64,000 nucleotides of DNA from positions 744,001-808,000 of the forward strand of contig NZ_CP109149.1 in the NCBI RefSeq assembly GCF_035920345.1, read 5' to 3'. Positions 41,844-54,554 of the stretch are shown in pieces (position 1 is the stretch's first letter; every line of letters starts with the position of its first letter). Source of the DNA: Nocardia vinacea (GTDB taxonomy: Bacteria; Actinomycetota; Actinomycetes; Mycobacteriales; Mycobacteriaceae). A model generated the notes under the pieces. The model was not told the DNA's origin. It ran no database searches and worked only from the letters and a program-made list of their open reading frames with translations. The translations under genes and the position numbers were made by a program.

Positions 41844-43883
41844 GTGACACCTGCGCTTATGCGTTTGGTCCGTCTGGCGACCGTTGTCGCGGCCGTGGTG
41901 GCACTGGCTTCGAGTGGCGGCGGCTCCGCGACCGCCGAGCAAAGCGTCGACAGCACCCTCGGCGAGCGGTGGACCGCTATGCACGACGGTCCGCAGGAGT
42001 ATGCCGATGTCCATATCGACTGGGATGTCCCGATTCGCATGAGCGACGGCGTCGTACTCAAGGCCAATGTGTATCGGCCCGTCGATGCGGCGAAGACAGT
42101 GGTAGGCAAGCCGTTGCCGACAATCGTGAACCTCACGCCGTACACCAAACTCATGGGCAATCTGATCGATTCGGCATTCGCCGCGCCCGGACTGCGGCCC
42201 TTCACCATGGATATGGTCCGGCGCATCAATCTGTCCGGCACGCCGATCAGCGGATTCGGCGAGCTGATGCACGCACTCGACGGCGGCATGCTCCAGACTG
42301 TGCTCGGCATCGACCGCAATCTCATCCGCAGCGGGTACACGTTGGTGGTCGCGGACGTCCGCGGCACCGGCTTCTCCCAGGGCGCCTGGAACACGCTCGG
42401 TAAGCGTGAACAATTGGACACCCGCGAGGTGATCGATTGGGCGGCGCAGCAGCCGTGGTCCAACGGCACTGTCGGAATGAGCGGCGGTTCCTACGCGGGC
42501 ATCAATCAGCTTCGCGCGGCCGAAAACGCCCCTGCCGCACTGAAAGCCATCTTCCCGGTGGAGGCGGGTAGCGATCTGATGCGTGATGTCGTCGCGCCGG
42601 GCGGCGGCGTCGGCACGACCTTCCTGCCGCTGTGGTTGAACAATGTGAACCAGACGAAGTTGATTCCCGACGTGCAGTCGATGCTCAATGGCACCTTCGA
42701 CTGGAAATGGCTCCAGGCCAGGTTGGCCGATCCGGCAACCAATTCCGATCTGCTGGCCCAGGCGCTGCTCACCCCGTCGCTGGACCGGGTGCCGACGACG
42801 TTGGCCGCCGCGCTCGACGACGATAGTGAATTCCGCCAGGGGATTCTCGGACATCCCGACCGAATTACGGTGCCCACCTTCATGTATGGCGGCTGGCATG
42901 ACATCTTCGCCAATAGCGCGTCCAAACTCTACAACGTGATCCCACTGCCACAGGCGAAGAAGCAGTTGCTGATCGGCGATACCTATCATGCGAATCCGGG
43001 TGCCGGTACGGGTGCGGCCGGCGCGCCGCCCCGGCTGGATGTGCTGCAGCGGGTGTGGTTCGACAAGTGGCTCAAGGGCATCGATAACGGCATCGGTGAC
43101 TTCGGGCCGATCACGCTGTGGGAGCAGGGCTCGGGGTGGAAGACCTTGGGGCAGTTCCCGGAATACGGTGTCACGCATCGTCGTGTCTATCTGTCCTCGG
43201 TGTCGAGCGATACCGCCGACCATGCGGTGCACGACGGATCACTGTCCTCGACGAAGCCGAAGGAGCGCACTGCACTGCAGGTGGCGCCCGGGATGACCAT
43301 GGTGTGCTCACGTGATGCCGCTCAGGGCTCCGCCGGTCTCGCAGCGCCATTCGATATCTGCGCCAAGGATTCTCGCGTCGCCGAGGGCAACGGGCTGACC
43401 TTCACCAGTGCGGAGATGAGTGAGCCGACGGTGATATCCGGGCCGATCAATGTGCACCTCAATGCGGTTCACGATGCGACGGACGGCTATTGGGACGTCA
43501 CCGTCAACGATGTCTCGCCCGATGGCACGTCGACCGTGTTGTCCACCGGCCAGCTCACCGCGTCGCTGCGTGCGGTGGACGAGGCGAGGAGCATGCGCTC
43601 GGCGAGTGGCGATTACACCGCGCCGTACAACCCGATCACCCTGGAGAGCCTGCTGCCCGTCGTGCCGGGCAAGCCGATGACGCTGGATATCGCGGTCATC
43701 CCGACGCAGGCCGTCTTGTCGCCCGGCCACCGGCTGCGGGTGGATGTGTTCGCCGGAAACGTGCCGAAGGCATTGGCTTTTAGGCCGATGCTCAACGCCA
43801 CCGAACTCAAGCCGCAGTACCTGCAGCTCGATCCGGATGCGCCCAGCTTCGTCAATGTGCCTACGAACCGGCCCATCGCCTGA
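41844..43883 (+). CDS. Secreted CocE/NonD-family serine hydrolase (X-Pro dipeptidyl-peptidase S15 type)
   Basis: About 679 residues. GTG 41844 places a signal peptide at the N-terminus (MRLVRLATVVAAVVALASSG, cleavage near ATA); ATG 41748 is possible but adds a non-signal extension. The alpha/beta-hydrolase domain has VRMSDG-like VPIRMSDGVVLKANVYRP, VVADVRGTGFSQG, nucleophile Ser in VGMSGGSYAGINQL, Asp in YGGWHDIFAN and His in GDTYHANPG. A C-terminal jelly-roll domain follows (PINVHLNAVHDATDGYWDV...LSPGHRLRVDVFAGN). Family members cleave acyl esters such as cocaine or X-Pro peptides. Its natural ester or amide substrate is unknown. It lies between the TetR gene and rpoB2. Confidence 0.87.
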   Translation: MTPALMRLVRLATVVAAVVALASSGGGSATAEQSVDSTLGERWTAMHDGPQEYADVHIDWDVPIRMSDGVVLKANVYRPVDAAKTVVGKPLPTIVNLTPYTKLMGNLIDSAFAAPGLRPFTMDMVRRINLSGTPISGFGELMHALDGGMLQTVLGIDRNLIRSGYTLVVADVRGTGFSQGAWNTLGKREQLDTREVIDWAAQQPWSNGTVGMSGGSYAGINQLRAAENAPAALKAIFPVEAGSDLMRDVVAPGGGVGTTFLPLWLNNVNQTKLIPDVQSMLNGTFDWKWLQARLADPATNSDLLAQALLTPSLDRVPTTLAAALDDDSEFRQGILGHPDRITVPTFMYGGWHDIFANSASKLYNVIPLPQAKKQLLIGDTYHANPGAGTGAAGAPPRLDVLQRVWFDKWLKGIDNGIGDFGPITLWEQGSGWKTLGQFPEYGVTHRRVYLSSVSSDTADHAVHDGSLSSTKPKERTALQVAPGMTMVCSRDAAQGSAGLAAPFDICAKDSRVAEGNGLTFTSAEMSEPTVISGPINVHLNAVHDATDGYWDVTVNDVSPDGTSTVLSTGQLTASLRAVDEARSMRSASGDYTAPYNPITLESLLPVVPGKPMTLDIAVIPTQAVLSPGHRLRVDVFAGNVPKALAFRPMLNATELKPQYLQLDPDAPSFVNVPTNRPIA

Positions 43884-43898
43884 AATGTTGCGAAAACC

Positions 43899-43928
43899 TT
43901 GACGCAGCCTGGATGCGCAAGTTATTCT
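43899..43928 (+). promoter_or_regulatory. Sigma-70-type promoter of rpoB2
   Basis: TTGACG (43899-43904) and TATTCT (43923-43928) are separated by 18 bases in the AT-rich stretch right after the CocE stop. Transcription would start near 43935 and give a leader of about 265 nt before the rpoB2 start. Confidence 0.6.
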
Positions 43929-43994
43929 ATAAATGGGAAGCAATTCAGCGCGGGTCCGACGTGGCCCAAAAACATTGATTCCTATTCTGATTCC

Positions 43995-44016
43995 GCACTC
44001 GACATTCAGCGAGTGC
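43995..44016 (+). promoter_or_regulatory. rpoB2 leader hairpin 1 (attenuator-like)
   Basis: GCACTCG and CGAGTGC form a perfect 7-bp stem with an eight-base loop, followed by GAGTGTAATTTTGG with a short T run. It lies downstream of the promoter and 185 bases before the start codon, so it could act as a conditional terminator. Confidence 0.45.
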
Positions 44017-44076
44017 GAGTGTAATTTTGGACGTTGCGCTGGTTGCCTCCTGTCCACCTCACGAACCAATCGTTGT

Positions 44077-44102
44077 AAACATCATCCGCTGTGGTGATGT
44101 TT
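44077..44102 (+). promoter_or_regulatory. rpoB2 leader hairpin 2
   Basis: AAACATCA and TGATGTTT pair, continued inward by CC/GG across a one-base bulge, with a five-base loop. It is about 100 bases upstream of the start codon and is the second stable element in the leader. Confidence 0.45.
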
Positions 44103-44200
44103 CCTTCGTGGTGCGCGAGTTTCGTTCGGGTGCGCGGCCGGGGCGGAATTCGTCAGTAGACAAGCGATGTTCACGCATTGCGTGAGGGGAAGGACGCACC

Positions 44201-47635
<3,435 letters not shown>

Positions 47636-47647
<12 letters not shown>

Positions 47648-48565
47648 CATCACCTGGGCCGCAATGAGTTCCAGGTGCGATAGATCATCGAGGTCGAGGA
47701 TCTGGAGATAGAGACGGGACGCGCCGATTTCGGCGTAGCGGGCGATCTTGTCGACGACTTCGGCGGGGGAGCCCGCGAGCCCGTTGGTCTTCAGTTCCCC
47801 GACCTCGCGGCCGATGGCGGCGGCCCGGCGCGCCACCTCGGCATCTGAGGCGCCGACACAGGCCACCAGGGCATTGGAGTAGATCAGATCGTCCGGGCGG
47901 CGGCCGCGAGCCTCGGCGGCGGCGCGCACGCGGTCGAATTGACGGGCGCTGTCCTCGAGCGAGGAGAACGGCATATTGAATTCGGTCGCGTAGGTGGCGG
48001 CAAGGCGCGGAGTGCGCGCCGCACCGTGCCCGCCGATGAGCAGCGGCACCGGGTCCTGCACCGGCTTCGGCAACGCGGGGGAGTCCGTGATCTGGTAGTG
48101 CGCACCGTCGAAGGTGAACTTATCGCCGACCTTTGTCGCCCACAGGCCGGTGATGATGGCCAGCTGCTCCTCGAACCTGGTGAACTTGTCCTGGGGGAAC
48201 GGGATGCCGTAGGCGGCGTGCTCCTCGGCGAACCAGCCGCTGCCGAGCCCGAACTCGACCCGACCGCCGGACATCTGATCGACCTGGGCGACCTGGATGG
48301 CCAGCGGTCCGGGCAGTCGGAAGGTTGCGGCCGTCACCAGGGTGCCGAGCCGGATGCGCTTGGTCTCCCTGGCCAGCCCGGCCAGGGTGAGCCAGGCGTC
48401 GGTCGGTCCCGGCAGGCCATCGATGCCGCCCATGGCCAGGTAATGGTCGGAGCGGAAGAACGCATCGAATCCAAGATCCTCGGTTGCTTTGGCGACGGCG
48501 AGCAGCGTGTCGTAGCTCGCTCCCTGCTGCGGTTCGGTGAAGATGCGTAGTTCCATGCCGACCAT
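47636..48565 (-). CDS. LLM-class (F420-dependent type) oxidoreductase
   Basis: 309 residues of the luciferase-like fold. Seen are [81 protein letters not shown] and [26 protein letters not shown], which match the actinobacterial TIGR03560-like F420 group. It would reduce or oxidise a substrate with F420 or FMN. ATG 48565 or 48556 are both possible. Its last 12 bases overlap the end of rpoB2 tail to tail, and its start is 58 bp from the divergent nSTAND gene. Any link to rifampicin is not shown. Confidence 0.9.
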
Positions 48566-48611
48566 GGTGCCCGAAATCGATCTTGTTGGTCGGGTCCGGA
48601 CCGCCCCCGCT

Positions 48612-48617
48612 TATCAT
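48612..48617 (+). promoter_or_regulatory. -10 element suggesting a leaderless nSTAND transcript
   Basis: TATCAT ends seven bases before GTG 48624. If used, transcription starts at or next to the start codon, which also has no upstream ribosome site. No well-spaced -35 is seen. Leaderless mRNAs are common in actinobacteria. Confidence 0.4.
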
Positions 48618-48623
48618 TGGCCC

Positions 48624-51600
48624 GTGGTTGGCGCGGTCGAATCGGAATCCGATCTACGCAAGGGCGTGTCGCCGAGATCGGTGTTCGCCCAACGTCTGGT
48701 GAGCCTGTTCGAGGCCGCGGGCAATCCGAAACTCCGGCAGGTGGCCACCGCGGCCGAGGCGCGCATGAAGGCCACCCGCGGGCCGGCCAAGGGCGGTACC
48801 GCATCACTGCAGCGGATCAGTGACTGGCGCTCGGGCCGGAATGTACCCGCGCAATTCGAGACGCTGCTGCCGATTCTGCTGACCTTGATCGATCTGGCCA
48901 AGAAGTCGGCCGCGCCGGTGCAGCGCCCGCTGGTAGATCTGCCGGAATGGCGGCGGCTGTGGCAGGCGGCTGTCAGCTGGAAACCGGAGCACGATCGGGC
49001 CACCGCCGTGTGCCCCTATCGTGGGCTGACGTCGTATCAATCCGATGACGCCGCATGGTTTTTCGGTCGCATCCGGGCCACTACCGATTTCACCGAACTG
49101 GTGTCGAGCACGCTCGATGCGCCCCAGGGCGGGATAGTCGCCCTGGTCGGCGCGTCGGGTGCGGGCAAATCCTCGCTGCTGCACGCGGGTTTGATACCGG
49201 CGGTCAGGAAGGTCGAAAAGGATTGGCAGATAGCGACTGTCACTCCCGGCGCACAACCGCGGACCATGCTGGCCGAGGCCGTTGGCGACGACTGGGCGAT
49301 CGGCAGATGCGGCTTGTTGATCGTGGACCAGTTCGAGGAACTGTTCACTGCCTGTCAGGACGAGCAGGAGCGCGAGGATTTCCTCTCCGCGCTGGCCGAT
49401 CTGGGCGGCCGGCACGAAAATCGCTGGGTTACTGTGGTGTTAGCCGTCCGCGCCGACTTCTACGCGCCGTGCCTGGACTATCCGCTCCTCGAAGACGTAC
49501 TGAACAACCGGGGTTATGTGCTCGGCCCGATGCGCCTGAGCGAACTGTCCGAGGCCATTACGGGCCCGGCCGCGGCGGCGGGGCTCGAACTCGAGCCCGG
49601 CTTGGTCGAATTGGTGGTCACCGAACTCTGTGGCCTCGGCGATCACCAGAACCGGCGCAGCTACGATCCCGGCGCACTGCCGCTGCTCTCCCATGTCATG
49701 GCGGCGACCTGGGAACATCGGGAACGACTACGCCTCACAGTGGTCGGTTATCGCAAGGCGGGCGGGGTCACGGGCTCGGTCGCGGCGACGGCCGAACAGG
49801 CCTGGGACGAACTCACCGTCAGCCAGCGGATCGAGGCGAAACCGCTACTGCTGAGCCTGGTCAGCGTCGGCTCGGACGGTCACGACACCAGGCGTCGCGC
49901 CGCCCGCGCCGAATTGATCACTCGGGCAGTGGATTCCGAGGCTGCCGATGCGGTGCTGGAAACGCTGGTGCGCGCCAGACTGGTCACCTCCGATGCCGAC
50001 AGCGCCTACTTCACCCACGAAATCGTGTTGCGCGCCTGGCCCCGACTGCGGGCCTGGATCGAGGAGGATCGGGTCGGCTATCTGGTGCGCCAACGGCTGG
50101 AAGCCGACGCGGCGGACTGGTCCGCATCGGACAATGATCCCGCCCTGCTCTACCGCGGCACCCGGCTGGCAACCGCGAAGGAAGCCGCCGACCGGCACCC
50201 GGCCACCGAAACGGTGACCGAATTCCTCACCGCGGCACAGACTTCCCGAACAAGGTCACGACGCTGGGCCGCCGCGACCCGTGCGGTGCTCGCCCTGCTC
50301 GGCGTCGGTGTGCTCGTCCTCGGCATCGCAGCCTACGGCCAGGTCCGGCTGAAGGACGAGCAGCAGGACAATGCCCTGCTGTCAGCGGTGCTCGCCGAAT
50401 CCGAGAGCCTGCGCAACACAGATCCCACCCTGTCGGCCCAACTCGCCCTGGTCGCCCATCGTCTCAAACCCGATGACCCGGACGTGAATTCGCGACTGCT
50501 GAGCACCCAGAATCTGCCGCTGGCCACCCCGCTGTCCGGCCATGTCGGCGCGGTCGACCAGCTCGCGTATCAACCGGGCGGCGCGCTGCTCGCCTCGGCG
50601 GGCGAGGACCACACCATCCGACTGTGGGATCTGACCGATCGCGCGCATCCGCAACCCACGGGCAAGCCATTGAGCTGCGAAGGCGCGGCGACCTCGGTGA
50701 CGTTCAGCCCCGACGGGAAACTCCTCGCGGCGGCCTGCGGCAAGGTATTACAGCTGTGGAACGTCGAGGATCCGCGACATCCGGCCCCGGCGGCGGCCCC
50801 GATTGCCGGGGGTGTGTTACAGGTGGCCTTCGGTCCGAGCGGACGGATGCTCGCGGCGGCCGACAACAATCGCACCGTCACGCTGTGGAATCTGCAGAAT
50901 CCGGCGACTCCGGCGAAAATAGGTGCCCCGCTGCCGATTCCGCAACAGATTCGATCGATGTCTTTCCACCCCAAGGGATCCTGGCTCGCCGTCGCCTACG
51001 ACGATGCGATCCAACTCTGGACCATCGGGGCTGCCCCGGCACCGCTGGGCGCGCCGATCCCGATTCCGGCGCGGCCGGTACGTGCGGTGGCGGTCGGCCC
51101 GGACGGTGTGACCCTGGCGGTCGGCAGCGGTGGCGATTCGCCGTGGGCGGAGAATACCGGCGACGCCACCGTCGGCCTGTGGGATATCGCCGATCCGGTC
51201 CGGCCCGTCTTCCGCAGTTCGCTGCTCGCGGCCGCCAACTCGGCGGTGCGTTCGCTCGCGTTCGGCCCGGACGGCGACGTCCTCGCCGCGGGCAACCGCA
51301 ATGGCGTCACGGTGTGGAACATCGCCGACCGTGCCAATCCGAGGCCGCTCGGTGAACCGCTGCTGGCATCGTCGTCGCCGTGCCCCGAGGTCAGCACCAT
51401 GCTGGTCTGTCAGGACGCGCAGAACTCGCTCGCCTTCGGTCCGGACGGACATACCGTCGCCGCCGCGGGCGCGCTCGGCGTGGTCCGGCTCTGGTCGCTG
51501 GCGCCCGCCGTGCTCCCAGGGCGGCTCGGGTGGTTGCCGGTGCCGCCCACATTCAGCACCGAGGGCACCATGGTGACCGGCGCGATCAACGGTCGGGTCG

Positions 51601-52568
51601 CGCTGTGGGATGTGCGCGATCGCGCCGAACTGCGCAAACTCGCCGACCTCGGCCCCGGGCCGACCGAGCTTTATGCGGCGGGAGCCACGCTGAGCCGAGA
51701 CGGACGCACGGCCACCTCGACGGTCGGAGCACCGCCGCGCGTGCTCGTGCACGACCTCAGCGATCCCGCGCATGCGCACACGATCGCGGAACTGCCCGGC
51801 GTCTTCGCCGCCATGATCAGTCCGGGCGGTCGCTATCTGTGGACCATTGCCGACGACGCGGCCTGGTCGTTTCAAGTATGGGATCTGGCCGACCGGGCCC
51901 ATCCGGTCCCACTCGGTCGCCGGATGCCGCTGGCCACCGGCAGCGGGGGTGCATTCGCCATGTACGGCGTGCACGACGATTTGATGGCCAGCCTGTCATC
52001 GGATCGGTCGGATACCGGCCAGGAGCGATACGTCATCCGGCTCTGGGATCTGTCGAACCCGGCCGAACCCCGTGTGGTGAGCGAGGTTCCGAGCGAGCCC
52101 GGCAAACCGTTCGGCTGGATCGGCATCACACCTGACGGTAAGACACTGGTCAGTCTCGCCGCCGACACCCTGCAGACCTGGGATATCTCCGATCCCGCCG
52201 CGGTGCGCAGCCTGGGGGAGCCGATCGCGACGCACGGTTTGAACATCGTGTCCGTCGACTTCAGTCCGGACAGCGCGGCGATGGCGACCTCGAGCGCCGA
52301 TTCGACAGTGCGAGTCTGGGATTTCACCGACCGTGCGCATCCGAAACCGCTCGGCCATTCGATTACCGTGCCGAGCACGACGAGCTGGCAGTTGGCCTTC
52401 GATCCGGCGGGCCGATATCTGATCGGCACCGGGAACGGCGTGATGAGCATGTGGGATCTGGATCCGCAGCACGCGATCGCGCGGATCTGCGATGTCGGTC
52501 GCGCGGTACTGACCCGCGAGGTGTGGCAGGCGCATGTGCCGCGCATGGCCTATCGTCCGCCCTGCTGA
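48624..52568 (+). CDS. nSTAND NTPase with N-terminal HTH-like domain, transmembrane helix and WD40 propeller
   Basis: 1314 residues from GTG 48624. An N-terminal HTH-like domain (~10-95; SVFAQRLVSLFEAAGN, LQRISDWRSGRNVPAQFETLLP) is followed by a novel-STAND NTPase: P-loop GASGAGKSS (~175-183), Walker B LLIVDQFEELF (~231) and winged-helix region to ~530. One hydrophobic helix (VLALLGVGVLVLGIAAYGQV, ~550-570) comes next. At least ten WD40-like repeats fill ~620-1300, each marked by LWD(L/I)-x-D-x-A-x-P and FSPDG/FGPDG. STAND proteins are signal-dependent switches; the ligand probably binds the propeller. Defence, stress or developmental roles are all possible. It stands alone with no effector domain visible. 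Confidence 0.88.
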   Translation: MVGAVESESDLRKGVSPRSVFAQRLVSLFEAAGNPKLRQVATAAEARMKATRGPAKGGTASLQRISDWRSGRNVPAQFETLLPILLTLIDLAKKSAAPVQRPLVDLPEWRRLWQAAVSWKPEHDRATAVCPYRGLTSYQSDDAAWFFGRIRATTDFTELVSSTLDAPQGGIVALVGASGAGKSSLLHAGLIPAVRKVEKDWQIATVTPGAQPRTMLAEAVGDDWAIGRCGLLIVDQFEELFTACQDEQEREDFLSALADLGGRHENRWVTVVLAVRADFYAPCLDYPLLEDVLNNRGYVLGPMRLSELSEAITGPAAAAGLELEPGLVELVVTELCGLGDHQNRRSYDPGALPLLSHVMAATWEHRERLRLTVVGYRKAGGVTGSVAATAEQAWDELTVSQRIEAKPLLLSLVSVGSDGHDTRRRAARAELITRAVDSEAADAVLETLVRARLVTSDADSAYFTHEIVLRAWPRLRAWIEEDRVGYLVRQRLEADAADWSASDNDPALLYRGTRLATAKEAADRHPATETVTEFLTAAQTSRTRSRRWAAATRAVLALLGVGVLVLGIAAYGQVRLKDEQQDNALLSAVLAESESLRNTDPTLSAQLALVAHRLKPDDPDVNSRLLSTQNLPLATPLSGHVGAVDQLAYQPGGALLASAGEDHTIRLWDLTDRAHPQPTGKPLSCEGAATSVTFSPDGKLLAAACGKVLQLWNVEDPRHPAPAAAPIAGGVLQVAFGPSGRMLAAADNNRTVTLWNLQNPATPAKIGAPLPIPQQIRSMSFHPKGSWLAVAYDDAIQLWTIGAAPAPLGAPIPIPARPVRAVAVGPDGVTLAVGSGGDSPWAENTGDATVGLWDIADPVRPVFRSSLLAAANSAVRSLAFGPDGDVLAAGNRNGVTVWNIADRANPRPLGEPLLASSSPCPEVSTMLVCQDAQNSLAFGPDGHTVAAAGALGVVRLWSLAPAVLPGRLGWLPVPPTFSTEGTMVTGAINGRVALWDVRDRAELRKLADLGPGPTELYAAGATLSRDGRTATSTVGAPPRVLVHDLSDPAHAHTIAELPGVFAAMISPGGRYLWTIADDAAWSFQVWDLADRAHPVPLGRRMPLATGSGGAFAMYGVHDDLMASLSSDRSDTGQERYVIRLWDLSNPAEPRVVSEVPSEPGKPFGWIGITPDGKTLVSLAADTLQTWDISDPAAVRSLGEPIATHGLNIVSVDFSPDSAAMATSSADSTVRVWDFTDRAHPKPLGHSITVPSTTSWQLAFDPAGRYLIGTGNGVMSMWDLDPQHAIARICDVGRAVLTREVWQAHVPRMAYRPPC

Positions 52569-52615
52569 TCAGAGGGGATGGCAGCCGACGGAGCTTGCGG
52601 AGGCGGCGGGGTGGG

Positions 52616-53710
52616 TCAATACAGTGCGCAGAAGGTTCGCGTGGCCGCATCGTCGAGAAACCGTGCGGCGGAGGCGTTGTCGGCGAGGTAGTGGAATTCG
52701 TTACCGGTGAGCAGCACTATGCGGCTGCCGTCCGGGCTGGCGACGACCCGATTGTCGTAGCCGAGTGTCCGGCCGAGGTAGGTCCAGACCGGACCGCAGG
52801 GTGCCTGCGCATGCAGGACGCCGAGTCCGTAGCCGTTGCCCGCATCGGGTGTCGGCACGGTGGTGGTGAGCTCGGTCTGTTGCGCGGGTGGCAGCAGTCG
52901 GCCGGAGTACAGGGCGTGGGTGAAGACGGCGAAGTCGTCCAGGGTGGAGACCATCGCGCCCGCCGCGCCGAAGATCTGTGGATCGACGACCGAGATATCG
53001 CGTTGCCAGGTGTAGCCGTGCAGCCAGTTGCCGTGTGGGTTCGGGTCGGTGACGGGAAAGGTGGTGTCGCGCAGCCGTAGCGGTTCGATAATGCGTTCGC
53101 GCACTTCGTCGGCCGTATGTCGGCCGGTCACGGAAGTGATCACCATGCTCGCGAGGACATAGTTGGTGTTGGCGTAGGAAAACCGCTCGCCGGGCGCTCC
53201 GGTCCGACCCCGCTGCAGCGCGATATCGACCTCCGCCTGGGGCGACCACGCAGGCCATGCCCTTACCCCGGCGATATAGGGCAGCGAGATCCTGGGATCG
53301 TCGGCGTATTCCGGCAGCCCGGAGGTGTGGTTGAGCAGTTGGCGCACTGTGATACCCGCACTGTCGGGCACCGCGCCGGGAATCCAGCGGTCGATGGGGT
53401 CGTCGAGGGACAGTCGATGTTCGGCCTCCAGTTGCAGCAGTACCACGGCCACGAACGCCTTCGTGAAGCTGCCGATGCGGAACCGCGCCTTCGGGTCGGC
53501 GGGGGTGCGCGTGGACAGCTCGCCGTAGCCCGCGTGCACGTATCGCGTTTCGGCTCCGTTCCGGACCATTCCGATGACGCCCGGAAAACCGTTCGCGACT
53601 CCGGCGTCGGCACCCGCCTGCAAGATATCGCCCGGTTCCTCGGCCCGCGCGACGCCGGGTATTGCCAACACGACGAGCACAGCGGCGACCATCCCCCTGA
53701 TGGCAGTCAT
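52616..53710 (-). CDS. Secreted beta-lactamase-fold serine hydrolase
   Basis: 364 residues. A signal peptide (MTAIRGMVAAVLVVLAIPGV, cleavage near ARA) is followed by a class C-like/D-Ala-D-Ala carboxypeptidase fold. It has the SxxK motif Ser81-Phe-Thr-Lys84 in FRIGSFTKAF and Tyr179-Ala-Asn in FSYANTNYVLAS. GLPEYADD and HGYTWQRDISVVDPQIFGAAGAMVSTLDDFA are typical of the family. The usual HTG/HxG third motif reads LGRTLGYD. Such proteins are DD-peptidases, esterases or beta-lactamases; which applies here cannot be told. It is convergent with the nSTAND gene. Confidence 0.9.
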   Translation of the reverse strand: MTAIRGMVAAVLVVLAIPGVARAEEPGDILQAGADAGVANGFPGVIGMVRNGAETRYVHAGYGELSTRTPADPKARFRIGSFTKAFVAVVLLQLEAEHRLSLDDPIDRWIPGAVPDSAGITVRQLLNHTSGLPEYADDPRISLPYIAGVRAWPAWSPQAEVDIALQRGRTGAPGERFSYANTNYVLASMVITSVTGRHTADEVRERIIEPLRLRDTTFPVTDPNPHGNWLHGYTWQRDISVVDPQIFGAAGAMVSTLDDFAVFTHALYSGRLLPPAQQTELTTTVPTPDAGNGYGLGVLHAQAPCGPVWTYLGRTLGYDNRVVASPDGSRIVLLTGNEFHYLADNASAARFLDDAATRTFCALY

Positions 53711-53776
53711 TCCCCTCCTGCGGCATGCGAGCCTGTTGCGAGACTCAAGCTACCGCAACCGGTCTGACACACCGGC

Positions 53777-53791
53777 ATTCCGGTCCGGAAT
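53777..53791. promoter_or_regulatory. Palindrome in the beta-lactamase-fold / RDD intergenic region
   Basis: ATTCCGGTCCGGAAT is a perfect 7-1-7 inverted repeat in the ~285-bp gap between divergent genes. It is a candidate operator; nothing else was seen in the gap. Confidence 0.35.
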
Positions 53792-53994
53792 TCCGGTCTG
53801 CGTTCGTGAACTGCGCGGATGCGCCACTCGGCTTGCCGGTCGCTGGCTGCGTGCTCGCGTCGCCGCATAACGTCGGCTCGTCGAGCGGGAACAGGAATCA
53901 CGCCGGCCGGGCCATGCGGAGGGGAGTTCGGCGGGTACGACTCCTGTTCCCGCCGCACGCCGCGATGCCACCAACCACACACCCGAGGGGAATT

Positions 53995-54513
53995 TTGAGC
54001 ACGTCCAGTACCGCCTACCTCACCATCCCCTCCGGTCGGTATCGGCTCGCGGGCATGGGGACCCGGCTGGGCGCGCGGCTCATCGATACCGTCATCGTCG
54101 GCATACCGATCGGTATTGTCGCCGCGGTCGTGCTCGCGAACACAGACTCGTCGCATGAATTCCCCGCCGATAGCGATACCGATTCCGGATTCGGACTGGC
54201 GACCGCGCTGCTGGTCGTCGCACTCGGTTTGCTCGCCTGCATCGCCTACGAGGTCGGCTTGACCGCGACCCAGGGCGCGACCTTCGGGAAGAAGGCGCTC
54301 GGCATTCGCGTCGTGCGGATCGACACCGCCGACGCGCCGGGCGAAGGTATCGGCGGTGCGGCCGCCTTGATTCGCTGGGCGACGCTCATGCTCCCCAGCG
54401 TGCTGTGCGGTGTGTGGGGTGTGGTCTGTGCGGCGTCGCCGTATTTCGATCATCTCGCCCGGCAGGGCTGGCACGACAAGGTTGCCAAGACTTTCGTCCT
54501 CGCGGCGTTGTAG
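53995..54513 (+). CDS. RDD-family membrane protein
   Basis: 172 residues. TTG 53995 is chosen because GAGGGGAA precedes it and the product then begins right before the RDD domain (RLAGMGTRLGARLIDTVIVGIPIGI with the family's Arg and Asp). Three or four membrane helices follow, and TQGATFGKKALGIRVVRID is the second family motif. A longer upstream ATG reading gives non-membrane, unlike sequence and is not favoured. RDD proteins are of uncertain function; some are sodium/proton antiporters or assembly factors. It precedes gntK by 41 bp and may share its transcript. Confidence 0.82.
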   Translation: MSTSSTAYLTIPSGRYRLAGMGTRLGARLIDTVIVGIPIGIVAAVVLANTDSSHEFPADSDTDSGFGLATALLVVALGLLACIAYEVGLTATQGATFGKKALGIRVVRIDTADAPGEGIGGAAALIRWATLMLPSVLCGVWGVVCAASPYFDHLARQGWHDKVAKTFVLAAL

Positions 54514-54554
54514 CGGATAGGGTCGCGGGTGCCCGACGAATAAGTGGAGGCCAC

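Noticed and set aside
43884..44200. Rifamycin-associated element upstream of rpoB2
   Set aside because: I looked for the GC-rich inverted repeat reported upstream of rifamycin-inactivating genes and did not see a match; my memory of the exact consensus is limited.
47648..48565. rpoC following rpoB
   Set aside because: The next gene is a minus-strand LLM oxidoreductase; no beta-prime motif such as NADFDGD is present in the window.
53725..53994. A 90-residue N-terminal extension of the RDD protein
   Set aside because: The extension is Arg/Cys/Pro rich with no membrane or signal character; TTG 53995 has a ribosome site and fits the domain start.
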